Shown one piece after another: positions 46,125 through 54,910 of a DNA stretch of 64,000 bases (within the stretch, counting starts at the first letter, position 1; the number at the start of each line of letters is the position of its first letter). The notes below the pieces were generated by a model. The model saw only the letters and a list, made by a program, of their open reading frames with translations. It did not search any database and was not told the DNA's origin. A program made the position numbers and the translations under genes. This DNA comes from Candidatus Zixiibacteriota bacterium (GTDB taxonomy: Bacteria > Zixibacteria > MSB-5A5 > GN15 > FEB-12): NCBI GenBank assembly GCA_024276275.1, contig JAJRXM010000006.1, positions 57,478 to 121,477 on the forward strand, given 5' to 3'.

Positions 46125-47103
46125 GACCTGAAATTATAATTTGTCCTTCTTCTTCGAGTCTTCTGACAATTTCGACAATACGAGATTGGGCAGCTTCAAC
46201 ATCGGACAAACGAGTAGGCCCCATAAATTCCATTTCTTCTTCTATCATTACTTTAACACGTTCAGAGACGTTGGCAAAGATTTTTACTTTTACTTCGTCA
46301 TTGGCAGCCTTGAGTGAAATAGCAACATCTTTAGTTTCTACTTCTTTAAGCAGACGTTGGATTGAACGATCATCAAGTAGGATGAGATCATCAAATACGA
46401 ACATCATATTTTTAATTTCTGCCGCTAAGTCCGGGTCTTCTGCTTCAAGTGATTGCAGTATATTTTTTTCAGCTGATTGGTCTATAAGGTTCAGAACTTC
46501 AGCAATAGCTTTTGCTCCACCTGATACAGACATTTCTCCGGCTGTACTTTCAAAATGTCCTTCCAAGGTTTGTTCAATTTCTTTTAAAATTTCCGGAGCA
46601 ATTTTTTCCATTACGGCAATTCTGAGAGATACTTCAGCCTGCAATTCCGGAGAAAGTTCCGATAACACACCGGCAGCATTTTGCGGGTTTAGTTGTGTTA
46701 AAATTAAAGCGATAGTTTGCGGATGTTCATTTTGTAAGAAAGAACTTAACTGTTTTGGATCAATATCTTTTAAAAGTGAAAAACCTGATGATTTAAAAGA
46801 AGATTCCAATCTTTGCATGATGACATTTGCTTTTGCTGAGCCGACTGCTTTTTCTAAAATACTTTTTGCATAGTCAACACCACCCTGGGAAATATATTGT
46901 CGTGCCATAAATATTTCATGACATTCTTCAATTATCTGGTCCTCTATTTCCGGAGGGACATCACGAAGATTGGCAATCGCAACTGTAATAGCTTCAAGTT
47001 CTTTTTCATCAAGCCCTTTTAAGACTAAGGCTGAAACTTCGGCACCAAAGGCGACTAAGGCGACTGCAGCTTTTTGCGTTGAGGTTAGTGATTCGTATTC
47101 CAT
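46096..47103 (-). CDS. fliG: Flagellar motor switch protein FliG
   Basis: 335 residues. The N-terminal TSTQKAAVALVAFG, middle LSSFLQNEHPQTIALILTQL (EHPQ motif), and C-terminal MFVFDDLILLDDRSIQRLLKEVETKDVAISLKA with stator-facing charges are all present. It couples the MS-ring (FliF) to the C-ring and transmits torque. Confidence 0.98.
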   Translation of the reverse strand: MEYESLTSTQKAAVALVAFGAEVSALVLKGLDEKELEAITVAIANLRDVPPEIEDQIIEECHEIFMARQYISQGGVDYAKSILEKAVGSAKANVIMQRLESSFKSSGFSLLKDIDPKQLSSFLQNEHPQTIALILTQLNPQNAAGVLSELSPELQAEVSLRIAVMEKIAPEILKEIEQTLEGHFESTAGEMSVSGGAKAIAEVLNLIDQSAEKNILQSLEAEDPDLAAEIKNMMFVFDDLILLDDRSIQRLLKEVETKDVAISLKAANDEVKVKIFANVSERVKVMIEEEMEFMGPTRLSDVEAAQSRIVEIVRRLEEEGQIIISGRGGKEEIIV

Positions 47104-47105
47104 AA

Positions 47106-48677
47106 TTATTCAACCATCATTGTTTTAATAACTCTTGCGATTTCTTCAGGCTCTTCTTTTGCTGTTTCCTGCATTTTATCAATTAATTTTGGTTCTCTTT
47201 TTTCTAATACAATAGGTTCTGTAAATTCATCCTGCTGACTTGCTTCTCCGTCACCTGTTGCCATTCGGTTATTCGGACGATAGGTTTGTGGTGGTGGAGC
47301 AATTGTTGCCATAGCAGCAAATAATTTTTTAGATTTTTTCTTAAAGTATAATAGTAAGAATGCTATAAGCAGAAAGTATCCGACTTTTTTCGCAATATCA
47401 GTGTAAAATTCACGCTGATACATATCGTCAAGCATTTGCTGTTGACCGGTCAAGTCTTCTTTGTCAAAAGCGATATTAATCATTTCTATCTGATCATTTC
47501 TTTGAGAATCAAACCCGACAGAATTTTTTACTATTGCTGACAAACGGTCGAGCTCTTCCTGTGGACGAGGTTGATATATCATTTCGGTTTCACCGTCTGC
47601 GTTTTCCTGTGGTAAATAGGTACCGTCAACCATTACGGCTATAGAAATTCGTTCAATTGACCCTACAGCGTTCACTAAATGTTCAACTGTTTTATTTAAC
47701 TCATAATTTGTTATTACTGTTTCATTTTTATCATCTTGAGAACTTTCATTCGTTTCATCGGACTTATCATTTGTAGTTAATGTTGATTTTACACGTTCTT
47801 CAGAACGAATTGACGGTGAGTTCGCATCATAGATTTCAGAAGTTCTTTCAATCTGTTGAAAATTCAAATCAGCAGTAACGCGAATGACGGCATTTCCTGT
47901 ACCGAGTACATCATCCATCATTGATTGAGCTTTCTCTTGTAAATAGACCTCTACCTGTTTTCGTACTTCAAGCTGTGATGATGATAATCCGGCAAGCGGG
48001 TCTGACTCAGAACCTGAGGTCAGAAGATTACCGTTATAATCAATAATAGAGATATTACTTGGTTTCAATCCTTCAACAGACGATGCGACTAAGTGAGAAA
48101 TACCTTGAATTTGATGTTTACTTAAAGTAGATGAACCACCTCGCAGCTTTAACAAAACAGATGCGGTAGCCGCTTTGCTGTCTTTTTTAAAAAGTCGTTC
48201 TTTTGGCATAACAATATGAACTCTCGCCACCTTCACTTCGTTGAGCTGCATGATTGTTCTAGTGAGTTCACCCTCTAATGCTCTTCTGAAATTCAAGTTT
48301 TGCAAAAAGTCTGTCATACCTAAATTATTTTGATCAAATATTGAATAGCCTATAATACCACCCCGAGGTAGTCCTTGAGATGCTAAAGAGATACGAGTTT
48401 TATAAACATCATCAGTAGGAATTTCAATAGTTTTACCACCGTTCGATAAGTTGTATGGTATTTTTTGATCAGAAAGATACGAAATAACCTCACCCGCTTC
48501 ACTCTCATCAAGGTTAGAATAAAGAGGTGTATAGGAAACATTCCCCAGCCATCCGACTACAAGAACAATTCCAACAATCGAACCGGCTAAAACTCCAAAA
48601 AGCATCATGACCTGTGATGTAGTCATGCGGCTTACATAATCCATTAAATTAGATAAATATTGTTTAATACTGTCCAT
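47106..48677 (-). CDS. fliF: Flagellar MS-ring protein FliF
   Basis: 523 residues. A first membrane helix (~24-45), the YscJ-type ring-building domain (YTPLYSNLDESEAGEVISYLSDQKIPY; RVHIVMPKERLF), a variable acidic loop, a second membrane helix (~435-450), and a cytoplasmic FliG-binding tail are visible. It overlaps or abuts fliG by 2 bp. Confidence 0.98.
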   Translation of the reverse strand: MDSIKQYLSNLMDYVSRMTTSQVMMLFGVLAGSIVGIVLVVGWLGNVSYTPLYSNLDESEAGEVISYLSDQKIPYNLSNGGKTIEIPTDDVYKTRISLASQGLPRGGIIGYSIFDQNNLGMTDFLQNLNFRRALEGELTRTIMQLNEVKVARVHIVMPKERLFKKDSKAATASVLLKLRGGSSTLSKHQIQGISHLVASSVEGLKPSNISIIDYNGNLLTSGSESDPLAGLSSSQLEVRKQVEVYLQEKAQSMMDDVLGTGNAVIRVTADLNFQQIERTSEIYDANSPSIRSEERVKSTLTTNDKSDETNESSQDDKNETVITNYELNKTVEHLVNAVGSIERISIAVMVDGTYLPQENADGETEMIYQPRPQEELDRLSAIVKNSVGFDSQRNDQIEMINIAFDKEDLTGQQQMLDDMYQREFYTDIAKKVGYFLLIAFLLLYFKKKSKKLFAAMATIAPPPQTYRPNNRMATGDGEASQQDEFTEPIVLEKREPKLIDKMQETAKEEPEEIARVIKTMMVE

Positions 48678-48731
48678 ACAAAATTCCTATTTAAAATATC
48701 AAAAACCATCCATGGTTTTATGTAACAAAAT

Positions 48732-49052
48732 CTATATCGGCATTCTCATAATTTCTGAATATGCATTTACCAGTTTATTCCGAACTTCCAGTAAAAGATC
48801 CATTGAAACTCCGGCTTCCTGGGCTTTAATCATCATTTGGTGTAGTTCTACCGGTTCTCCGTTCATAAACGCTTCCTGCATTTGAGCGGAGTCCTTTTGG
48901 ATTGAATTCACCGAGTTTATCATATCGTTAAAAAGTTCTGTAAAACCGACTTCTTTGGAATCTGATTGTTTTGTTATATCAGTCTTACCTGCACCGGTTT
49001 GTTCAATCAATCCGGGAACTAAACGATTTATATTTCCAATTGAGTTAGTCAT
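48732..49052 (-). CDS. fliE: Flagellar hook-basal body protein FliE
   Basis: 106 residues. The GFTELFNDMINSVNSIQKDSAQMQEAFMNGEPVELHQMMIKAQEAGVSMDLLLEVRNKLVNAYSEIMRMPI segment is characteristic. FliE is the first exported rod protein and joins the MS-ring to the rod. Confidence 0.95.
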   Translation of the reverse strand: MTNSIGNINRLVPGLIEQTGAGKTDITKQSDSKEVGFTELFNDMINSVNSIQKDSAQMQEAFMNGEPVELHQMMIKAQEAGVSMDLLLEVRNKLVNAYSEIMRMPI

Positions 49053-49053
49053 T

Positions 49054-49383
49054 TTAAACCTTTAAGTCTATCGTTCTACCTAAATTGTTTTCTTTTACTG
49101 TATTGTTTTCAGACTGAAAAAAACCGCCGAATCGTTCTGAATCTTTGAACCGGTTAAACAATATGTCCAGCACATTTTTTTCTTCCGGTGAAAGATAATC
49201 GGCATAACTTGAGTTTTGTGCTTTGACCGCAATTTTTGATTCAGCAATTTGCTGCGGTTTAATAGTTACTTTTTCATCATTATTTGTTTTAAGCAAATTC
49301 GCATCATCAACTTTTTTAGACGGCTGACTATTTCTGTTAGTCAACTGTTGATACGATTGAATTCCAATAGGATTAACTTTCAT
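49054..49383 (-). CDS. Unknown protein in the rod cluster
   Basis: A 109-residue protein between flgC and fliE, closely spaced with both (1 bp to fliE, 10 bp to flgC). The first ~65 residues are polar and probably disordered; the second part (YADYLSPEEKNVLDILFNRFKDSERFGG) is helical and looks conserved. No signal peptide. It may be a small exported or chaperone-like rod factor; not recognised. Confidence 0.72.
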   Translation of the reverse strand: MKVNPIGIQSYQQLTNRNSQPSKKVDDANLLKTNNDEKVTIKPQQIAESKIAVKAQNSSYADYLSPEEKNVLDILFNRFKDSERFGGFFQSENNTVKENNLGRTIDLKV

Positions 49384-49393
49384 TTTTTACCTC

Positions 49394-49888
49394 TTATATA
49401 TCTAGTGCTTGTTCTGCCATTTTCTTCGCAGTTGATATTGCAACAGTATTAGCTTCATAAGCTCGTGATGCTGCCATCATATCAACCATTTCGGTAACAA
49501 CTTCAACATCAGGATATTTGACATATCCATCAGCATCGGCATCAGGATGAGACGGGTCGTGTACCAGTTTAAAATTATCAGTTCTGTCTTCGATAACTTT
49601 CATTTGTACGTCTGAAACCTGAGCATTTCCTTTTATTGTCTGCGCACTACTAGTCATGTGCCCCGATGATGTTCTTTGTAATTTGAGTCCTGCTTTTTTC
49701 AATTGAGAGTTAAAACTCGTATTCGTTTTCTGTTCTGAAACAGCTATTTGCTGACGGCGATACGGACCGCCTTTTTTAGTTTCTGTTGTTTCGGCATTTG
49801 CTATATTTTCTGCAACAATATTCATTTTGGAACGCTGGATTGATAATCCGCGTGATGAAATATCGATAGCATTTAATAAACCTGACAT
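49394..49888 (-). CDS. flgC: Flagellar basal-body rod protein FlgC
   Basis: 164 residues with the rod signature (RSKMNIVAENIANAETTETKKGGPYRRQQ) and the C-terminal PDVEVVTEMVDMMAASRAYEANTVAISTAKKMAEQAL. Proximal rod subunit. Confidence 0.97.
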   Translation of the reverse strand: MSGLLNAIDISSRGLSIQRSKMNIVAENIANAETTETKKGGPYRRQQIAVSEQKTNTSFNSQLKKAGLKLQRTSSGHMTSSAQTIKGNAQVSDVQMKVIEDRTDNFKLVHDPSHPDADADGYVKYPDVEVVTEMVDMMAASRAYEANTVAISTAKKMAEQALDI

Positions 49889-49898
49889 AGCTTAACTC

Positions 49899-50312
49899 CT
49901 ATTTACTTTGAATTGCTTTACGCAATCCTTCAAATTTTCTTTGTAACAATGTAGCACCGACTTCATACAAAAGTTCATTTTGTGCTAAACTTGAAATCTC
50001 TTTATCAATATCAACAGAGTTCATCTCACCTATTTCAACTTTTTCAGATTGAATTTTAGGAGGTTTTGCTTGATGTTGACCGGTAGGAATATGGTTTGGA
50101 TTAGTTGTAACACCCCGCAATGAACTACCTGAACCGGAAACTTTCTTAAACTCATTATGGAAATCGAAACTTTGTGCTTTATATCCCGGTGTCGAGACAT
50201 TGGCAACATTACCGGAAATCAACTTATGTTTCAACGATGCGAGATCGAGGAACTTTTGCGATTTCGGTATTCCCGATTTATTAAAGATAAATTGTGTTAT
50301 TTTGTTTTCCAT
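49899..50312 (-). CDS. flgB: Flagellar basal-body rod protein FlgB
   Basis: 137 residues with KHKLISGNVANVSTPGYKAQSFDF and a C-terminal SLAQNELLYEVGATLLQRKFEGLRKAIQ. It is the first gene of the flgB-to-fliJ run and follows a sigma-54 promoter. Confidence 0.96.
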   Translation of the reverse strand: MENKITQFIFNKSGIPKSQKFLDLASLKHKLISGNVANVSTPGYKAQSFDFHNEFKKVSGSGSSLRGVTTNPNHIPTGQHQAKPPKIQSEKVEIGEMNSVDIDKEISSLAQNELLYEVGATLLQRKFEGLRKAIQSK

Positions 50313-50349
50313 AATATCCTATTTATAGTTTTCCACACCGGACTTTAAA

Positions 50350-50364
50350 GCAAGGGTTGTGCCA
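50350..50364 (-). promoter_or_regulatory. Sigma-54 promoter upstream of flgB
   Basis: The minus strand reads TGGCACAACCCTTGC, a near-perfect -24/-12 promoter (TGGCAC-N5-TTGC). Its predicted start lies about 27 bp before the flgB ATG. It implies control by RpoN and an NtrC-type activator; one lies at 52160-53509. Confidence 0.92.
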
Positions 50365-50389
50365 AAATAACGCATTTACCCGTAATCTG

Positions 50390-50405
50390 TTGTTAGGCTT
50401 AACAA
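50390..50405. promoter_or_regulatory. Dyad TTGTTA-N4-TAACAA upstream of the flgB promoter
   Basis: A perfect 6-bp inverted repeat 26 bp upstream of the -24 element. Candidate activator site; compare 42261-42276. Confidence 0.4.
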
Positions 50406-50482
50406 TAAGGAGTGAAAAAGAATAGGATTATTTGACAAGAATTACTAAAATGAGAATAATTTTCCGATCACATGTGAAGAAA

Positions 50483-51226
50483 TTACCTGTTATCGGCTAA
50501 ATCGTACAGTTGCGAGGACGGTTCTTTTAAAGATAAATCCATAGTGAGAATGACAATATCAACACGACGGTTTTTAGCTCTATTTTCTATTGTGTTATTC
50601 GGTTTTATAGGTCGAAACTCACTATACCCTAATGCGGAAAGTTTATTTGACGGAAAATTGTAGTTATCAATAAAGTATCGAACGACCGATGTTGCTCTGG
50701 AAGTAGATAGTTCCCAGTTGGACGGGTAAATAGTTGATTGGATATTCCTATCATCGGTATGTCCTTCAATACGAATATGATTTGGACGGTCTTTTATACC
50801 GTCATAAATAATATCTAAAATTTCTGTTGTTTTATTTAACAATGCAGCGGAGCCTTCTTTAAAGAGAGCAGATTCCATAATATGTACTACTAAGCCGCGT
50901 TCGGTTATTTCAGTTTGTACTTCTTCATTTTTACCGGCACCTTTAAATCTTTTTGCTAACTGTTTTTGAATTACGTTAAGGTCTCCGAGTTTCAGAATTC
51001 CGACTCCGGCAATCGGGTCAGTGGCTCCTTTATTGATAACAGATTGTCCACCTTTCAGCACACCGTTCAAAGCTTCTGTCATTTTCCCGAATTTTTTAGC
51101 ATCTACCTGTGACATAGCATACATAACAATAAAAAAAGCTAACAATAAAGTAATTAGGTCAGCATAGGTAAGTAACCATCTTTCCTGGTTATTAGAATCT
51201 TCGAAGTTTTTGCGTGGACGAGACAT
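50483..51226 (-). CDS. motB: Flagellar stator protein MotB
   Basis: 247 residues. One membrane helix (~18-40, WLLTYADLITLLLAFFIVMYAMS) carries the proton-channel Asp in YAD. The C-terminal OmpA-like peptidoglycan-binding domain includes RIEGHTDDR and NWELSTSRATSVVRYFID. With MotA it forms the ion-driven stator. Confidence 0.96.
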   Translation of the reverse strand: MSRPRKNFEDSNNQERWLLTYADLITLLLAFFIVMYAMSQVDAKKFGKMTEALNGVLKGGQSVINKGATDPIAGVGILKLGDLNVIQKQLAKRFKGAGKNEEVQTEITERGLVVHIMESALFKEGSAALLNKTTEILDIIYDGIKDRPNHIRIEGHTDDRNIQSTIYPSNWELSTSRATSVVRYFIDNYNFPSNKLSALGYSEFRPIKPNNTIENRAKNRRVDIVILTMDLSLKEPSSQLYDLADNR

Positions 51227-51235
51227 ATATATTCT

Positions 51236-51997
51236 CTATTCTTCACGTTGTTCCGGAGGGACAAACGAATTTAGACGAGTTTTAATAGAGCGTGGATTAT
51301 CACCTGACTGAATAGCAACGACACCTTCCATAATTAATTCATAATGTGCCAGCTCTTCTTCATGACGCATCTTCAATTTATCGGCAACAGGCAATAGAAA
51401 TAAATTGGCAAGACCGACTCCCCACAATGTAGCAATAAATGCTCCTGCTATAGCAGTTGCCATTTTAGCTGCATCGGAAGTATTCCCAAGAGTATGAATC
51501 AAACCGAGTACAGTACCTAAAATTCCCATGGTAGGGGCAAAACCGCCTGCCTTTTGAAAAAGGAGAATACCATGTTTATGTCTGTCTTCTAAATAGGCAA
51601 TTTCATTTTCTAAAATATCGCGAAGTGATGTAAGTTCGGTACCGTCTACAACCAGACGTACTGCTTTTTTAAAAAATGGGTCACGAATACCAGCAACATG
51701 TTTCTCCAAACCGAGTACTCCCTCGCGTCGTGCTTTTTCAGCAAGAGTTACTAAAATCTGAATTGACTGTTTGGCGTTGTAATGATGTTTTCCAAAAAAA
51801 GCTAATCTGAGATATGTCGGAATTTTGTTTACAGTTGTCAAAGATGTTGTTATAGCGGTAGCTCCTACTGTACCTCCAACAACTATCATAATCGGTGCAA
51901 GCAAAAATATGGAATCTATTTGTCCCCCTTCGAGTACATAAGCTCCTGTAATAGCTCCAATCGCCATTATTAAGCCAAATATAGTAGCAAAATCCAT
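51236..51997 (-). CDS. motA: Flagellar stator protein MotA
   Basis: 253 residues from the ATG at 51997 (AAGGA RBS, MDFATIFGLIMAIGAI). The open frame extends to 52111, but that part overlaps terminator and promoter sequence. Four membrane helices, the cytoplasmic loop (EARREGVLGLEKH-like) and GFAPTMGILGTVLGLIH are canonical. It ends 9 bp before motB. Confidence 0.96.
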   Translation of the reverse strand: MDFATIFGLIMAIGAITGAYVLEGGQIDSIFLLAPIMIVVGGTVGATAITTSLTTVNKIPTYLRLAFFGKHHYNAKQSIQILVTLAEKARREGVLGLEKHVAGIRDPFFKKAVRLVVDGTELTSLRDILENEIAYLEDRHKHGILLFQKAGGFAPTMGILGTVLGLIHTLGNTSDAAKMATAIAGAFIATLWGVGLANLFLLPVADKLKMRHEEELAHYELIMEGVVAIQSGDNPRSIKTRLNSFVPPEQREE

Positions 51998-52070
51998 GTT
52001 TATCCTTACGAGGTACAAGTAATTATTGACAGGAAAACCGGCTTTAACCGAGTTTCCCTTTCTTGTAAGT

Positions 52071-52078
52071 ATATCGGC
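52071..52078 (-). promoter_or_regulatory. Possible sigma-28 -10 element upstream of motA
   Basis: The minus strand has GCCGATAT, one change from the sigma-28 -10 GCCGATAA, between the regulator terminator and the motA start. No good TAAA -35 lies at the expected distance, so this is weak. Confidence 0.3.
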
Positions 52079-52100
52079 AGATTTACTGATTATTGTATAT

Positions 52101-52132
52101 AAAAAAGGCATTTTGAGTTATCAAAATGCCTT
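52101..52132 (-). terminator. Rho-independent terminator after the NtrC-type regulator
   Basis: AAGGCATTTTG and CAAAATGCCTT form an 11-bp stem with a 6-nt loop, followed by U-run, 28 bp past the regulator stop. It separates the regulator/kinase genes from motA-motB. Confidence 0.9.
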
Positions 52133-52159
52133 AAAATCAAGAGTTTTTGGCTCTAAAAT

Positions 52160-53509
52160 TTAATTTTCGACTACTTTGTATTCAGCCAATTTATTTCTGA
52201 TAGTGCGGGTCGTAATTCCGAGGGCATCGGCAGCTTTTGTCTTATTCCAGTTAAATTTTTCCAATGTTTTCAAAATCAGGAATTTATTCCCTTCTTCAAG
52301 TTTCATCGGTACTTTTAAACCCGGAGTATCATCCGCAGCATGCCCGATTGACATTTCGACCGGGAAATCATCTTCAGTTAAAACAGTACCTTTAGAAGTA
52401 ACTACAGCTCTTTCGATAAGGTTTTCTAATTCTCTCACATTACCGGGCCAAGAATATTTCACAAAGAGATTCAAGGCTGTTTGGTCTACACCGGTAATAC
52501 TTTTACTGTTTTCTTTATTATATTTTTCAATAAAGTGCTGTACCAACAACGGAATATCTTCAGAACGCTCACATAAAGCACAGAGATGAATCGGAATTAC
52601 ATTAAGACGGTAGTATAAATCTTCTCTAAAATTACCTGCAGAGATAAATTCCTTTAGGTTTCTGTTAGATGTTGCTATAATCCGAACATCAATTGAAATT
52701 GTATTTGCTGACCCGATACGTTCAAATTCTCTCTCTTGTAAAACTCTTAAAAGTTTCGACTGCAGATTAAGCGGCATTTCAGAAATTTCATCTAAGAGTA
52801 ATGTCCCACCGTCAGCAAGTTCAAAACGCCCTCTGTTCGTTTTCTTGGCATCGGTAAAGGCACCTTTTTCATAGCCAAATAGTTCTGCCTCAACTAAGTT
52901 CTCGGGTAATGCAGCACAATTAAGTTTGATAAACGGTTTATCAGCTCTATTCGAGGCATAATGAATAGCTCTTGCGACCATTTCTTTACCACTACCTGAG
53001 CTTCCGGTAATCATGATAGTAGAACGTGCCGATGCTACCGATTGGATTAGTTCAAAAACTTCTTTCATCTCTTTTGACTTACCGATAATATTTTGGAATT
53101 TGTCTGAGAGTTCCTGTTTCATTATTTGATTTTCCTGCTTAAGATCAAGCATCTCGGTAACTCGTTTTAAAATATGTTCTATAGTTTCCGCCTGTAACGG
53201 TTTCAGCAGAAAATCATAGGCACCCATCTTGATAGCTTTGACAGCAGTAGAAACAGTTCCATAAGCAGTCATAATAACAAAAGCAGTTTCTTTATTTATA
53301 TTTTTTATATGCTTTAACAGTTGGATACCGTCCATCTCTTTCATCTTTAAATCAGAAAGAATGATATCGAACTCTCTTTGTTTAAACAGTACCAGTGCAT
53401 CTTCACCTGAGAATACTGATTCGCAAGTATACCCTGCTCTTTTAAGAGTTTCTACAAGAAATTCATTTACTAACTTATCATCATCAACAACTAATACAGA
53501 ATAATTCAT
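52160..53509 (-). CDS. Sigma-54-dependent response regulator, FleR/FlgR/NtrC type
   Basis: 449 residues. A receiver (phospho-Asp53 in IILSDLKM) is followed by an AAA+ domain (Walker A GSSGSGKE 169-176; Walker B GGTLLLDEIS; arginine finger region FREDLYYRLNVIP) and a C-terminal Fis-type HTH (NKTKAADALGITTRTIRNKL). The sigma-54 contact loop reads GAFTDA (216-221) in place of GAFTGA. With the adjacent kinase it probably switches on the flgB and flgF sigma-54 promoters. Confidence 0.93.
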   Translation of the reverse strand: MNYSVLVVDDDKLVNEFLVETLKRAGYTCESVFSGEDALVLFKQREFDIILSDLKMKEMDGIQLLKHIKNINKETAFVIMTAYGTVSTAVKAIKMGAYDFLLKPLQAETIEHILKRVTEMLDLKQENQIMKQELSDKFQNIIGKSKEMKEVFELIQSVASARSTIMITGSSGSGKEMVARAIHYASNRADKPFIKLNCAALPENLVEAELFGYEKGAFTDAKKTNRGRFELADGGTLLLDEISEMPLNLQSKLLRVLQEREFERIGSANTISIDVRIIATSNRNLKEFISAGNFREDLYYRLNVIPIHLCALCERSEDIPLLVQHFIEKYNKENSKSITGVDQTALNLFVKYSWPGNVRELENLIERAVVTSKGTVLTEDDFPVEMSIGHAADDTPGLKVPMKLEEGNKFLILKTLEKFNWNKTKAADALGITTRTIRNKLAEYKVVEN

Positions 53510-53512
53510 TAT

Positions 53513-54853
53513 TTAATCTCCCGGTCTTTCGTTTATACGGGTCGCTAATAGAATAGTAAAAGTAGCCCCTGAGTCGATTTTGTGATTTTCAACAAACATG
53601 TCACCTCCATGTGTTTTTACAATTTTCCAAGCGACAGCCAGTCCCAACCCGTTTCCATCTGATTTAGTCGTGAAGAACTGGGAGAAAATATCATCAATGC
53701 TATTTTCATTTATACCTGAACCTGAATCGGAAATTTTTATTTCTACGACAGTCTCTTGTAAGCCAAAGATGAGTCTTTCGGAGTAGTTTTCAACCGCTTT
53801 TTGTCTGGACAATTTTTCGGTTTGTACTGAAATCCTGCCTTTATAGTCGATTGCTTCAATTCCATTTTTCATTATATTAAAAAGAACCTGCCTGAACAAC
53901 ATCGGGTCTATACAAATTTCTAAATCATCCCCTGAATTTATCATAGAATTTTTAATTTCTATTTTTTCTAGCATTTCATTATGGTCATTAGTGAATTGTT
54001 CAATGGTTTGACGTAAAAACTCGTTACAGTTTAAATCTTTTTTGTGAATTTCTTCAAAACGGGTATAGTTCAATAGTGTATCAACAGTAAGATCAAGGTT
54101 ATTGACACCCTTAATTATTTTACCTATTAAATTTTTATTCGGATCATCCTCTGAAATATCTTTATCTAATAACGAAGCGAACCCTCCGATACCTGCTATA
54201 GGATTCCGCACTTCATGGGCAATAGTTGCTGCCATTTCACCTAATGCCGCTAAAGTATTGAGACGGGCTATTTGATTTTCCATTTTTTTTATTTTTGTAA
54301 GGTCTTGAAAAACTTCTGTCGCTCCGATAGGTAAACCGTCTTTATCTTTTATAAGTGCTGTAGAAACAGAAAGTCGTAATTTACTGGAGTCGGGTAGGGT
54401 TACGGTCTTTTCGACCGAGTCATATTCATTGCCGGATTCAGCAGTTCTTAAGGCGTTGGCATAAGACGGGTCCCCGGGTGGAATAATGTCTCGGTATAGT
54501 TTTTGAAGCGGCTCTGTTGCGGGTATTCCGAGAATAAGTGATGCTGACGGATTAAAATGAGTTATTTTTCCGTCTTGGTCAACAGTAATAACACCTGCTG
54601 AAATAGAATGTAGAATTGAATTAAGATATTCTGTTGCGGTGATATTTCGTTCGGTTTGTTCCACAAGTTTTTTATTAACTTGTACCAAGAGTTCATTTTG
54701 TGCAGAAAAATCTTCTTTTAGTTCTAAGTATTTTCTTTGTAAAGAGTTAATAATTCGATTAAATGATGCATAGGATTCAGTAAAACGAGATAAATCGCTA
54801 TTATCAGTTTCTGTGTTATCAATTATTTTATTCAAATCTTCCATTATCATCAT
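53513..54853 (-). CDS. PAS histidine kinase paired with the sigma-54 regulator
   Basis: 446 residues, cytosolic (no membrane helix). An N-terminal coiled coil (~30-75), a PAS domain (~78-190), HisKA with His213 in ATIAHEVRNPIAG, and a HATPase_c with N-box NIMKNGIEAI and G-boxes ISDSGSGINE and GNGLGLAVAWKI. It lies 4 bp from the NtrC-type regulator, resembling FlgS/FleS kinases that sense the export apparatus. Confidence 0.92.
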   Translation of the reverse strand: MMIMEDLNKIIDNTETDNSDLSRFTESYASFNRIINSLQRKYLELKEDFSAQNELLVQVNKKLVEQTERNITATEYLNSILHSISAGVITVDQDGKITHFNPSASLILGIPATEPLQKLYRDIIPPGDPSYANALRTAESGNEYDSVEKTVTLPDSSKLRLSVSTALIKDKDGLPIGATEVFQDLTKIKKMENQIARLNTLAALGEMAATIAHEVRNPIAGIGGFASLLDKDISEDDPNKNLIGKIIKGVNNLDLTVDTLLNYTRFEEIHKKDLNCNEFLRQTIEQFTNDHNEMLEKIEIKNSMINSGDDLEICIDPMLFRQVLFNIMKNGIEAIDYKGRISVQTEKLSRQKAVENYSERLIFGLQETVVEIKISDSGSGINENSIDDIFSQFFTTKSDGNGLGLAVAWKIVKTHGGDMFVENHKIDSGATFTILLATRINERPGD

Positions 54854-54910
54854 CCAAATAGGTTAATTTGATAATAGATGAGGAGAGTTGTATTTTCAAC
54901 AAAAACTTTA

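Noticed and set aside
46103..46873. Long plus-strand open frame opposite fliG
   Set aside because: Antisense to fliG; Ser/Ile-rich low-complexity translation without a domain.
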